Positions 1 to 10,276 are shown, counted from the first letter of the stretch. The stretch is 64,000 nt of DNA from Diadophis punctatus similis (GCA_023053685.1 JALIGW010000001.1:54309359-54373358), one strand, 5' to 3'. Notes: generated by a model from the sequence alone, not told the origin. A program made the numbers and translations.

Positions 1-379
1 GGACTGTCTCTTGCCAGTCACATCTACCCAACCCTCTAGAGCGAGAAGACAAGGAATGTTGCGGGTCCCGTCCCCTAAGGAGGTGCATCTGGCGGGACCC
101 AGAAGGAGGACCTTCCCCATAGTGGCTCCCTTCTTCTGGAACATTATCCCTCCAGAATCCACTGGCCCCCACTCTGATACTTTTTCATAAGGCCCTAATG
201 TGGTTTGCCAGCAAGATGTGGTTTGCCAGCAAGACTAGGGAACCGAGAATGGGATGGAGCCATTAAATGGATGATTTGAGTGTGTGTTGTCGCCGGGGGG
301 AGGAGGAATTATTATTTTATTTTTATTATTTTTATTATTTTTATTATTTTTATTATTTTTATTATTTTTATTATTTTTA

Positions 380-455
<76 letters not shown>

Positions 456-535
456 TTACATTGTGTTTTTATTGTCTGTAAGCCTAGAGTCGCTGTGAGC
501 AAGTAGGCAGCTATATAAATTCTCTAAAATAAATA
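1..535 (+). mobile_element. CR1/L2-clade LINE 3' end, truncated by window edge
   Basis: The first 190 bases read like the decayed C-terminal end of a LINE reverse transcriptase (..LPSSGTLSLQNPLAPT..). They are followed by a 3' UTR with an AGCCTAGAGTCGCTGTGAGC block, GGCAGCTATATAAATT and a terminal AAATAAA repeat near 518-543. These 3' ends are typical of CR1/L2-type LINEs in squamates. An ATT-rich microsatellite has expanded inside it. Confidence 0.6.
304..459. repeat. (TTATTTTTA)n then (TTA)n microsatellite
   Basis: About eight units of a 9-base TTATTTTTA-like motif followed by about 25 copies of TTA. Open frames here code only for Tyr, Ile, Leu or Phe runs and are not genes. Confidence 0.95.
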
Positions 536-539
536 AAAT

Positions 540-1544
540 AAATTTCCTTAAGATTTTGCTTTGTTTCCAAGCCAGGGGTTAGGGTGCCTTTGGAACCTTC
601 CTTTAAAAAAATAATCAGGAATGTTATTTTAATCTGGGCAATCATGTCGTGTGGGTTGTGTTTTAACTTATATAATGGATATATTGTAAGACATAATATT
701 TTAACAAATCAAATAAGAAAATAAATCAGTGTTGTCTTTCAATCTGTTCCACATAGGAATAATGTCAAGCTACATAGTTGTATCTTTAAAATGTTAAAAG
801 TTGCTGTAGAAATAGTTCTCTCTTAATGCCACATAAAATTATTTAAGGCCATACAAAAATGGCAGCTTACCATAATTCTAGTTGAGTAGAAGCTTGGTAT
901 TTAGTAGGAAAATTAGACAAAAGCATTCTAACTGACTGACTTACAAATGTACAATTTGCTCCTCCTAAATGATAAAGATTTTTTGAATCAATCTTGACTC
1001 CTATGGACATAACCATGAATTTTTCTTGGCATCAGGATAGGCATAGCTTATTTCTAGGGTATATTCCATAGATTCCCAGTATAGAATACAGCCCGGATAT
1101 TGCCTATGATCTCTCATCCAAATATCAATAATTTCAACAAGATTAGCCACCTGTTGCCATCTGAGGAAATCTTTCTTTTTAGGTTACCCACTAATACTCA
1201 GATCTTGGAAATTTGTGGGGAAAATATGTCTTCTTAATCCCCATTCTTTTTATGGTTTTGTATTTTAATATGGATGCATAGGGTGAATAATGAGAGACTG
1301 CAATTTTCAGGGAATCAAAGAAGGCAAACTACTTTATAGTATCTATCTGCAAGACTCTCTCATCTAACTTACAGCTTTCTTACATGATGAGAGAATGCAG
1401 ATATTTACTCTAAGTCTAGTCTGTTGAAGGATTTCCATGTACTTTACTATTTTTAAAACAAAATGCATTGATAGTTTCCTGCAAAAGACCATAATTTTAT
1501 TCTAAATGTCAAAAGATAATGCTTCTCTCAAAAGAAGAGACTTC
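540..1544. other. AT-rich DNA with no recognised feature
   Basis: Presumed SUSD4 intron 3. I looked for the sushi 3 exon on the minus strand and did not see one. Confidence 0.6.
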
Positions 1545-1787
1545 TGTTGAATATGCAGAGACGCCGGCAACAGCAGGCGTCTCTGGTGATTGGCTGCCGC
1601 AAAGCTAGCTACGGAGCGGGAGTTTGGAGAGCTCCTATTGGCTGCCGCGTCTGACAGCTCCATATAAAAGAGCTGTCAGAGCGTGGCTGAGGTGATTCCT
1701 TTCCGACTGCATTCCTTGTTTCGTGAGTTCTTGTTAACTTCAATAAACAGGTTATCCTTAGACACTTGCCTCTGTGTCTATTTAACA
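1545..1787 (+). repeat. 5' LTR of the gypsy element
   Basis: 243 bp, TGTTGA...TTAACA. Contains an ATTGG (inverted CCAAT) at 1628, TATAAAA at 1663-1669 and AATAAA at 1742-1747. Two inverted repeats stand out: 9-bp arms at 1557-1565 and 1576-1584, and 10-bp arms (CTGACAGCTC / GAGCTGTCAG) that bracket the TATA box. Confidence 0.95.
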
Positions 1788-1891
1788 AAAGTGGCGACGA
1801 AGGTGCTAGATCGGCTCGCCGTGCCCTAATCCAGGCTGCTTCTGACCAGACGTTCCTGATCCTCGCCTCTCTGCCACAGCGCCCGGCCAGC

Positions 1892-2902
1892 ATGGCCAGA
1901 AACAGCTCCAGCGCTATCTCTCTCGAGCCCTTCTGCCCTGGCTCCGAAACGTGGGACGCGTATTTGGAGCGTTTCGACTACTTCCTGGAAGCAAGTGATT
2001 TAACCAACTTGACTGACAACCGTAAGCGGGCCTGTTTCCTTAACGCCTGTGGCCACAAAATATTCTCCACAGCGCGCGCTTTGGTAGCACCACAATCACT
2101 GTCCACGGTGCCCTGGGGGGAGCTCCTTGCAAAGCTCAGAAACCATTACTCCCCCACTCCATCAAAAATAGCCCGCCGCTTTGCCTTTCAACAGCGGCTG
2201 CAACAAGAAGGGGAAGACATCAATCACTACATAGCTTCCCTTCGCAGTGCGGCTCTCGATTGCGACTTCCCTAACCTGGACGACGTGCTGCTCCAGCAGT
2301 TAGTCTGTGGGGTCAGGGACATCCGCCTTCAGCGTCGCCTTCTGGCGCGAACTGAGCTAACCTTGCAAGTCGCCCTGGATGAAGCTCGAGCCGCCGAGAT
2401 GTCAAACCTGTCAGCCGCTGAAATAAACCGCTTCCAAGCGCCTGCACCTAGCTCGGCCCGTTCCCTGCCACCTATCCATCACCTGGAAGACCCTCCAGCT
2501 GACTCTGACAGCGAGTCTGCCGTCTGCCGCCTCCAAACTGGCCAACGGAACCGCAGACCTCAGCCAGGCAGCCCAATGCCACAACCGCCTGCACCGTTCC
2601 AGGGATCCCGAAAGCCGCAGCGCTCCTCCATGCCTTCCTGCCTCAGCTGCGGTGAACCACACCAAAGAAGCACCTGCCGCTTCAGAACAGCCACCTGCCG
2701 CCGCTGCGGCCGCTATGGCCATCTGGCCCGAGTCTGCCGCTCTGCCCCAGCCTCGGCTGTCCCTTCAGCACCCACCAGCCGCCTATCAGGGAAACCGACG
2801 GGACAACTAGACAACTGTTTCGCCATTCGCCTGCCGGACGAATACCAAGAGGAAGCAGTGTTCCAGGCATCTGGGGGGGTGCGCACAAAAAAGTTTTTTT
2901 GA
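1892..2902 (+). CDS. gag: Gypsy Gag (capsid and nucleocapsid)
   Basis: Gag forms the virus-like particle that packages the retrotransposon RNA. I take the ATG at 1892 (MARNSSSAISLEPF), giving 336 codons. The frame stays open further upstream into the LTR, but that part precedes a credible start. A capsid-like region (WDAYLERFDYFLEASDL.., ..FAFQQRLQQEGEDINHYIASL) matches the retrotransposon gag family. Near residues 250-283 are two zinc knuckles, CX2CX3HX4C and CX2CX4HX4C (CRRCGRYGHLARVC). The gene ends with TGA at 2900-2902, directly after AAAAAAG TTTTTTT. The frame is intact. Pol follows in the -1 frame. Confidence 0.92.
   Translation: MARNSSSAISLEPFCPGSETWDAYLERFDYFLEASDLTNLTDNRKRACFLNACGHKIFSTARALVAPQSLSTVPWGELLAKLRNHYSPTPSKIARRFAFQQRLQQEGEDINHYIASLRSAALDCDFPNLDDVLLQQLVCGVRDIRLQRRLLARTELTLQVALDEARAAEMSNLSAAEINRFQAPAPSSARSLPPIHHLEDPPADSDSESAVCRLQTGQRNRRPQPGSPMPQPPAPFQGSRKPQRSSMPSCLSCGEPHQRSTCRFRTATCRRCGRYGHLARVCRSAPASAVPSAPTSRLSGKPTGQLDNCFAIRLPDEYQEEAVFQASGGVRTKKFF
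2887..2902 (+). promoter_or_regulatory. Probable -1 ribosomal frameshift site, gag-pol
   Basis: In the gag frame the heptamer A AAA AAG (2887-2893) is a canonical -1 slippery sequence. It is followed by seven T and the gag stop TGA. Slipping one base back at this site enters the open pol frame. I did not fold the downstream RNA. Confidence 0.7.
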
Positions 2903-5900
2903 CTGTAAAATTGGAAGGGGCCCTATGCCAGATGGAGGTGGACACTGGGTCTTCTAGAAGCATAATTTCGTGGCACATTTTAAAAAAACTGGTGCCTGCC
3001 ATCTCCCAGGCATCCCTTACCCCCTGCCCTCTCAGGTTGAGGGATTACTTAGGCTATTCCATCCCCATTCTAGGCCAGACTTCCCTGTCTGTGGAGAAGG
3101 GGTCGTTCAAGGGTCCCTTGCCAGTGGTTGTAGTCTCGGGAGCCCTGCCTACCCTCTTAGGCCTTGACTGGTTCCAGCCATTAGGCCTCTCCCTCACAGG
3201 GGTCAACCACATCACACCCTCAGGGGGGGAACCTAACAGCCTCTTTTCTGAGTTTGCAGATGTATTTGATGGTTCCCTAGGCTCCTACGTGGGAACCCCA
3301 ATCTCCCTCAATCTTGACCCCAAGGTGGCTCCTATCCGCCTCAAGCCAAGGCGCCTGCCCTTTGCCTTGCGCCCAAAAGTGGACGCTGAACTAGATAAGC
3401 TCATTGCCCAGGGTGTTCTGGAACCCACAGATCACTCCAAATGGGAGACCCCCATTGTTGTCCCACTTCACCCTGACGGCTCTGTGAGGATTTGTGGGGA
3501 CTATAAGTGTACGGTCAACAGGGCTTTGCAGTCCCACCCCTACCCTGTTCCTATTGTCCAACACCTGCTTCACTCCTTAGGCAGGGGCCAGGTTTTCGCC
3601 AAACTGGACATGGCCCAGGCCTACCAGCAGCTCCCGGTGGACGAGGCCACTGCGGTCGCACAGACCATAGTCACCCACCGGGGGGCTTTTAAGTGTCGCC
3701 GCCTCCAGTTTGGCGTAAGCGTTGCCCCTGGCCTATTTCAAAATATTATGGAGAGGCTACTCTCTGGCCTACCAGGGGTAATCCCCTATTTCGATGACGT
3801 GCTTATTTCAGCCCCTAGCCCTTCTATCCTACAGTCCAGGGTTTGGGCTGTGTTACTCAGATTTAGACAAGCAGGCCTCAAGCTTAAACAAAGCAAATGT
3901 CATATAGGGGTACCCAGCGTTGAATTCCTAGGGTTCCGCATAGACGCTCAGGGTATCCACCCCACTCCATCTAAGGTAGCCGCCATCAAACAGGCCCCAG
4001 TACCAACAAATAGGGCAGAGTTGCAAGCATTTCTCGGCCTGCTCAACTTCTATAGCGTCTTTCTACCACATAAGGCCACTAGGGCCGAAGCCCTACATCG
4101 CCTCCTCGATGCCAACCAGCCCTGGACTTGGAGTCATGAGGCCCAACAGGCATTTCAAACCGTAAAACAAATGCTCACATCAGATGCTGTTTTAGTCCAA
4201 TATGACCCCAAACTCCCCTTGGTGCTCACAGCAGATGCCTCACCTTATGGCATCGGGGCTGTTCTCAGCCACAGGTTGCCCTCTGGCCCAGAAGCGCCAA
4301 TCGCATTCTTTTCCCGCACCCTCTCCATCACAGAACGCAACTATAGTCAGACCGATAAGGAAGCCCTCGCACTCGTAGCCTCAGTAAAGAAATTTCACGA
4401 TTATGTATACGGTAGAAAATTTTCCCTAGTCACAGACCACAAGCCTCTCTTGGGCATTTTAGCAGGGGACCGCCAAACCCCTCAATTCATTTCCCCCAGA
4501 ATGGCACGCTGGGCTGAATTCCTGGCTGGCTACTCGTACACACTCATTTATAGGCCTGGCAGCAAACTTTCCAATGCTGATGCCCTCAGTCGCTGCCCCT
4601 TACCTATTTCCGTGCAGGATCCTGCCCCCACCTCTGAGGTGCTCCTCATTGAGGACCTAGCCCTGCCTGTCACAGCCTCCGACATAGCTGCCCACTCTGC
4701 CAAGGACCCAGTGCTCTGCCAAGTGCTAGACTGGGTGAGGAGGGGCTGGCCCCAGGGTAGGCTGGATCCTGTCTTCTCACCCTTTAAGACCAGGCAATTC
4801 GAACTGTCCACCCACAAAGGCTGCCTACTCTGGGGCAGTCGGGTTGTCGCACCCCCAAACCTCTATGAAGCAATTCTCCATCAGCTCCATGACAGTCACC
4901 CAGGTGTGGTTAGGATGAAGGCCCTGGGGAGGAGCTATGTGTGGTGGCCTGGCATGGACCAGGCCATTGAAATGTGGGTTGCCAGATGCCAAGCTTGCCA
5001 GGCCTCTAGGCCTGCCCCGCCTAAGGCACCACCCAGGACATGGGAAACCCCTAGGGGGCCTTGGTCTAGGGTGCACTTAGATTTTGCAGGCCCCTACATG
5101 GGTCAGCAGTTCCTGCTGTTAGTGGATGCCTACTCTGGATGGGTTGAGCTAGAACTAATGGCCTCTACAACATCCAACGCCCTCATCCAGGTCCTACTTA
5201 AATGGTTTGCCACCCACGGCCTACCCGACATGGTGGTGTCCGACAATGGCCCTCAGTTTACCTCCAGTCGCTTCCAGTGGTTCCTGGCTGCCAATGGCAT
5301 CCGCCAAGCGTTAACAGCCCCTTGGCACCCTGCGAGCAATGGGCGGGCTGAGAGGGCTGTGAGGGCTGCCAAGGAGGCCCTGGGTCGCTTGGACAGCCCA
5401 AACTGGCAGGACAAAATCTCTCAATACCTGCTGGCCCAACACGCAACACCCTGCCCTTTGACCAACCGAAGCCCAGCAGAGATGCTAATGGGGCGCCGCA
5501 TTAGGACAGTGCTTGACAGATTGCACCCCCACTTTGCCCCTAATGACCATGCACCCCAGGTAGACCCTGCCAGGGGGTTTTCAGAGGGGGACTGGGTGTA
5601 CGCGAGAAACTATGGGGGAACGCCAAGGTGGCTGCCAGCCAGAGTCACTTTCATGACCGGCCCCTGTTCTTACAGGGTGGAGTTAGAGGACGGCCGCATC
5701 TGGAGGCGGCACATCGATCAACTCCGGGGCCGCTGTCCACCCGCCTCCACACCAAACAACAGGCCGCAAACTCCGGAAAACAACGCCGCGCCACCCACGC
5801 CAACCTCGCAGGGTAGTCCTCCCGCGCAGCCCGACTTATGGGCCTTACCTGATATTCCGGTGGCTGACGCGTCGGAGATTCCAGGAATCACAGCGACACC

Positions 5901-6108
5901 TTGCCCAGCTGGAAATTCCGGCGCATTGGCCGCAGCACAACAGCCAGCCACGCCCGCTCCGGCCGAGCTCCGGCGATCAACTAGACCGCGCAGGCGCCCT
6001 GCGTACCTTGAAGACTTCGTGTGCAGCAACCAGGAAGAGAGGGGTGTTGAATATGCAGAGACGCCGGCAACAGCAGGCGTCTCTGGTGATTGGCTGCCGC
6101 AAAGCTAG
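2899..6108 (+). CDS. pol: Gypsy Pol (protease, RT, RNase H, integrase)
   Basis: An open frame of about 1,069 codons lying -1 to gag. Its first listed codon is TTG, not ATG, so it is almost certainly made as a Gag-Pol fusion by -1 frameshifting. Counting from 2899: aspartic protease DTGSS near residue 15; reverse transcriptase FAKLDMAQAYQQ near 233 and catalytic YFDD at 297-300; RNase H TADAS near 444 and TDHKPL; integrase HHCC zinc motif about 661-700 and catalytic D728, D782, E818 with exact DX35E spacing; then a GPY/F-like segment (GDWVYARNY..TGPCSYRVE..). No stop or missing catalytic residue was seen. The last 21 codons are encoded by the 3' LTR. The product would copy the RNA and integrate the DNA. 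Confidence 0.93.
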   Translation: MTVKLEGALCQMEVDTGSSRSIISWHILKKLVPAISQASLTPCPLRLRDYLGYSIPILGQTSLSVEKGSFKGPLPVVVVSGALPTLLGLDWFQPLGLSLTGVNHITPSGGEPNSLFSEFADVFDGSLGSYVGTPISLNLDPKVAPIRLKPRRLPFALRPKVDAELDKLIAQGVLEPTDHSKWETPIVVPLHPDGSVRICGDYKCTVNRALQSHPYPVPIVQHLLHSLGRGQVFAKLDMAQAYQQLPVDEATAVAQTIVTHRGAFKCRRLQFGVSVAPGLFQNIMERLLSGLPGVIPYFDDVLISAPSPSILQSRVWAVLLRFRQAGLKLKQSKCHIGVPSVEFLGFRIDAQGIHPTPSKVAAIKQAPVPTNRAELQAFLGLLNFYSVFLPHKATRAEALHRLLDANQPWTWSHEAQQAFQTVKQMLTSDAVLVQYDPKLPLVLTADASPYGIGAVLSHRLPSGPEAPIAFFSRTLSITERNYSQTDKEALALVASVKKFHDYVYGRKFSLVTDHKPLLGILAGDRQTPQFISPRMARWAEFLAGYSYTLIYRPGSKLSNADALSRCPLPISVQDPAPTSEVLLIEDLALPVTASDIAAHSAKDPVLCQVLDWVRRGWPQGRLDPVFSPFKTRQFELSTHKGCLLWGSRVVAPPNLYEAILHQLHDSHPGVVRMKALGRSYVWWPGMDQAIEMWVARCQACQASRPAPPKAPPRTWETPRGPWSRVHLDFAGPYMGQQFLLLVDAYSGWVELELMASTTSNALIQVLLKWFATHGLPDMVVSDNGPQFTSSRFQWFLAANGIRQALTAPWHPASNGRAERAVRAAKEALGRLDSPNWQDKISQYLLAQHATPCPLTNRSPAEMLMGRRIRTVLDRLHPHFAPNDHAPQVDPARGFSEGDWVYARNYGGTPRWLPARVTFMTGPCSYRVELEDGRIWRRHIDQLRGRCPPASTPNNRPQTPENNAAPPTPTSQGSPPAQPDLWALPDIPVADASEIPGITATPCPAGNSGALAAAQQPATPAPAELRRSTRPRRRPAYLEDFVCSNQEERGVEYAETPATAGVSGDWLPQS

Positions 6109-6287
6109 CTACGGAGCGGGAGTTTGGAGAGCTCCTATTGGCTGCTGCGTCTGACAGCTCCATATAAAAGAGCTGTCAGAGCGTGGCTGAGGTGATTCCT
6201 TTCCGACTGCATTCCTTGTTTCGTGAGTTCTTGTTAACTTCAATAAACAGGTTATCCTTAGACACTTGCCTCTGTGTCTATTTAACA
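6045..6287 (+). repeat. 3' LTR of the gypsy element
   Basis: Matches the 5' LTR at 242 of 243 positions. It follows the polypurine tract directly. The pol frame runs into its first 64 bases before stopping at 6108. Confidence 0.95.
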
Positions 6288-6377
6288 ACTTCCAAATCAA
6301 GATTTTACATTGATCATGATAGTGTAGCAATATCAGTCTGATTGTCCTGATATAGATTTTTTTTTTACAACTCTATA

Positions 6378-6759
6378 CAGGTAGCCCTCAATTTAGGGCA
6401 ACAATTGAGTCCCAAATTTCCATTGCTAAGCAAGACACTTGTTAAATGAGTTTTGCTCCATTTTACCACCTTTCTTGCCACAATTGTTAAGTTAGTAACA
6501 TAGCTGTTAAGTGAATCTGGCTTCCCCATTGACTGCTTGTCAGGAGGTCACAGAACGTGATCACATGACCCTGGGACACTGCAACCATCATTAATACTTG
6601 CCAGTTGCCAAGCATCCAAATTTTTCACGTGAGCATGGGGAAGTGCAATGGTGAAGTGAAAAATAATAATACATCACTTTTTTCAATACCATTTCAATAC
6701 CAGTTACCAAATTGTAACTATGGTCACTAAATGAATGGTTGTAAGACAAGGACTACCTG
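6378..6759. mobile_element. TA-flanked MITE, CAGGTAG family
   Basis: Starts CAGGTAGCCCTC, ends GGACTACCTG, with TA on each side (6376-6377, 6760-6761), which suggests Tc1/mariner-type mobilisation. The interior repeats phrases such as GTTAAGTGAAT and ATCACATGACC seen in the other copies in this window. Confidence 0.75.
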
Positions 6760-7107
6760 TAATCCTCACTTACCAACCACAATTGGAATCAACTATTCCA
6801 TCACTAAACAATGTGGTCAGAAAATGAAATTTCATGTGACCATGTCTAACTTAAGGCATCAATTCAGGCTGCAGTCATGAAGCAAATCACTTGTGGTTGT
6901 TAAGCACAATGTCATGTGACTGTAATTTACAATATCCTGCCAGCTTCTCCATCCCCACTGACTTTGCTTATCATAAGCCAGCTGTGAAGTGACAAATGGC
7001 AATCATGTGACCATGAGATACCATAATCATCATAACTGACAAGTACCAAAGCACAATCAATGAGACCAGGGGATGTTGCAACAACTGAAAGTTTGAGGAC
7101 CAGCAGG
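6757..7107. mobile_element. Second CAGGTAG-family MITE copy, diverged
   Basis: Abuts the previous copy and shares its CCTGTAATCC junction. Begins TCCTCACTTACCAACC and ends GTTTGAGGACCAGCAGG. Its 6790-6900 part reappears inverted at 11955-12060. Confidence 0.6.
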
Positions 7108-7862
7108 TCTATTATAATGGCACCTGCTTCATAAATTGTACTCTAGCAAATGGCTATTTTACATGCCCACATTATATACAGTATCAGCAAGAACTGTAGC
7201 ACCTATCCACCTATCTTTTAAAACTACACATTCATTCAGCAAAATTGTGGAAGGAAGCTATGGCCAATGCTAAATCTTGCTAAATCTATACCACAAGATT
7301 TAGTCATAGTCAAATAATGCATTAACCACCTCTGTGTTACAACACATTTCCAAAAGAAGTTCATCAACTTCACATTTCCACCATTATGCTGAGAGAGAAG
7401 AGGGGACTCAATTGTAGAAAGTGTTAGTAGACTAGAAAGGTTAACCTACCTAGCCACTGATTCAGCTAAAAGCATTTCTGCAATAAGTAGGGTCCCCCCC
7501 CCCCCGAAATCAGAAAAAATCTAGAGAAAAAATAAACTTGTGAGAGATTTGGAAGTAAAATTGGTTAAATGGGACAGCATCCCAGCTTTCTGATTCCCCC
7601 CAGCATTTGACCCCACTTCACTTTAGCGTTCACTACATAAAAAAACAGAAAGAGATCTGAATCTTTGCTAATCTCCCAATGAAGTCTGTAATTCAGGATA
7701 AGTACAGAGCGATACATACTTGGCAAAACATCTTAACTCCTCCAAAGTGCTGAAGATTGGCTTCAACTATTTAAGAAAGTAGTTCTTGATGGTAGATAGT
7801 TCAATGAAATAATGAAATGCACATTTAGCAGGAATTGATAAATGCTTAGATTTTGTTAGGGA
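7108..7862. other. No recognised feature
   Basis: AT-rich intronic DNA. The only oddity is a C homopolymer at about 7495-7505. Confidence 0.5.
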
Positions 7863-8335
7863 TTATTAAAAAGCCCTAAATGGCATGGGTCCAGGATACC
7901 TGAGGAACCATCTCATTCCAATGGGGCGGGCCCGCTCCCCCTGTGATGGCAGATGGGACATGCTGTGAATCCTGTAAGTTAAGGAATTTATCCAGAAGAT
8001 CCTTCTCTGTCTTGACTCTTGCCATTTGGAACATCTTACCTCCTGGGGTGACATCTTCCCCACCTTCCTGACCTTCCATAAGGGTCTGAAGATCTTGCTG
8101 TGGTAGTTGGCTTTGGGCTCAATGGGGGAGTGTTACGCTGAAGATGGTTGATGGACTAATAGCAGATCTCACCTCACCCCCTACATACCCTCTTCCCTCC
8201 CTCCCCCTTTTTACCATAATTTATAATTTTATTGGTTCTAGATATAAGTTTGTATATTTCATTGCTTTTAATGTTGTAAGCCTTGTGGTGAGATGGGTAG
8301 CAGACAAATTTAACAGATAATAAATAATAATAATA
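7863..8335 (+). mobile_element. Decayed CR1/L2-clade LINE 3' end
   Basis: Codes for a remnant of the conserved LINE C-terminus (KALNGMGPGYLRNHL), then a 3' UTR ending in AATAATAATAAT-like repeats near 8320-8335. Frameshifts and stops are present. The same KALHGSGPGYLRDR motif occurs in the long LINE at 24-27 kb. Confidence 0.7.
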
Positions 8336-8421
8336 GAAAAGAATCTGAAAATTAAACACAGTTGAAGGCAGAACAAGAAGCAATGGATGGACACTAATCA
8401 AGGAGAAAAGCAAGATAGTAT

Positions 8422-8606
8422 TAAGGAGAAATTTCCTTATAGTTAGCCCAATTAATCAGTAGAATGGCTTGCCTTCAGAAGTTGTGGGTGTTCCATGACT
8501 GGAGGTTTTTAAGAAGACATTGGACAACCATTTGTCTGAAATGGTAGGGTCTCCTGCTCGACTAGAAGATCTTCAAGGTCTCTTCCAACTCAATTATTCT
8601 GTTATG
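8422..8606 (+). mobile_element. CR1 LINE 3' fragment
   Basis: Carries the CR1 tail signature: GAATGGCTTGCC, GGAGGTTTTTAAGAAGA, TTGGACAACCATTTGTC and CTTCCAACTCAATTATTCTG. Related to the copy at 40199-40394. Confidence 0.85.
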
Positions 8607-10276
8607 TTAAACAGCTATTATATTTTTATATAATGTATGATGTGACTGTATTTCACAGTTGCTGTTGCATCATTGTAAACAAAAATTACCAATAAAGTAT
8701 CATAATTTAAAATTTTTAAAAATTATAGAGAAACTACAAAAGAGTTAAACATTAACACAAAAATTGGAAAAACTGATCAATTTTCTCCCTCTCAGGTAAG
8801 ACACTTGAGATATTTAAGCACTGAGATACTTAAAATTATGGGGAAATGTTACAGGGATGTTATGATTTTGTAACAAGGTATGCATTTTGTGATAGAGACA
8901 ATAAAAGTTATCCTTATGCAACTGAGTCTGAAGTATACACCTAAAGTAAATATAACATCTGAAATAGTTGCAGTCAAACTGCAACTTATATACCCATGAT
9001 TCATGAGAAAAGAAAATTAAGAACTTCCTTATTATTCGCCACCTGACGAATTTAAGACCTAAAGCCCATTGTTTTCTGATCTTCAAATCAAATGTATTCA
9101 TCCTATCAATTCATTAATAGCAACTCACAGGATAAAGAATTATTATACAAAAGCTGGAATAAAAACAAACCCCCCCATCTAAATATATAACTTATTCCAA
9201 AACACACAGAGTAAGTGGATGCTATGGTGCTTGCCAAGCTAACAAGAGACAAATTATTGTGGCATGATATGGCATAAATATAGTCCAGAAGAATCATCAT
9301 TTTCTTTCAGACTTTAAAAATTCTATTTTACCCTGTTTGTTTTATAAGAAAGGTTCACAGTTTCTGTATATTTCACTATTTTGGTATTTTATTAACATTA
9401 CTTTTGAGGTTAATGTTTATTTCTCATTGTATTTTTATTTATTATTTTATTGCATTTGTCTTTTGTTATTTATATTGTGAGCTGTCCTTTTCTGATATGA
9501 AAATGGGTGCCACCGAAACAAAATTAAATAAAAAATATGTTATTATTATAGATGTTTATTGATTAAAAGTGACAAAAGTAAGAGAGATGGAATTCAATAA
9601 AAAAGAGCCTATTTCCCCTGAAAAAAATAGTTTGCATATCTATGTGTTTGATGGACTTTCTTTCATATAATATACAGCTTTGTCTTATTCAGGATTTCCT
9701 TATTTTTGCAAATGAATGAACTGGATCAAAGGCAGAGAAATTTTGAACATGTTGACTCCATGCTATATATTTCTTTTAGTGCTCATTATCTGGAAGATAT
9801 AGGATAGCACCTTCAATGAAGTTTTATTTAGGATTCAGATGCAAGAACAATTTGTAACCTTTTCTTAACATCAGGAAGTTTCTGTTTGACACCAGAACCA
9901 AAGAAAATAGATAAGGTAAAATCCCTCTTGATGCTGAATGTAATTATATTTGAATTAAGTAATGAATTAATTCTTTAATTGAAGGAAAGGATTCAATTAA
10001 CTTGACAACCTAATTATTTACATCGGCAAGTTTAAAAAGAAATTAAAAATGCAAACCATTTAATTTTATCTCTCAAATGAAGCAAACAATAGACTAATCA
10101 TATTAAAAATGCATTTTTGCCATTTTAATTGCAAAATATCTCTAATAAAGGTAATGCTGTACTAGAAACTATAGTTAATAGTTATGTCCTTAAGATGCAA
10201 GCCTTGTGCCACCCTCCCAATCTGTCACTACTCAAAGTGTTAGATCTATAAGATAAGATGCTCTAGTGTACTAAAC
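8607..10276. other. Mostly unrecognised AT-rich intron
   Basis: A stretch at about 9418-9540 ending AAATTAAATAAAAAA looks like a very old LINE tail (TTGTGAGCTGTCC..). Nothing else was recognised. Confidence 0.4.

Larger units (their letters stand above)
1545..6287 (+). mobile_element. Complete Ty3/gypsy LTR retrotransposon
   Basis: A 4,743-bp element bounded by two 243-bp LTRs and a 5-bp target duplication ACTTC (1540-1544 and 6288-6292). The LTRs begin TGTTGA, end TTAACA and differ at one base (C at 1647, T at 6147), so insertion is recent. Between them are a primer-binding site (TGGCGACGA, 1792-1800), gag, pol and a 13-base polypurine tract (6032-6044). Domain order PR-RT-RNaseH-IN marks it as Ty3/gypsy (Metaviridae-type). 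There is no envelope gene. The pol sequence resembles the Mag/K02A2.6-like group, but that lineage call is tentative. It lies in a SUSD4 intron, antisense to the gene. Confidence 0.95.

Noticed and set aside
267..506. Open frames over the TTA repeat
   Set aside because: Pure Tyr, Ile or Leu runs from a microsatellite.
1609..1893. Minus-strand frames over gypsy LTRs, gag and pol
   Set aside because: Shadows of the plus-strand element; no domains.
1..10276. SUSD4 sushi 3 exon
   Set aside because: Searched by eye on the minus strand for the expected four-Cys module; not found, so likely beyond the window.
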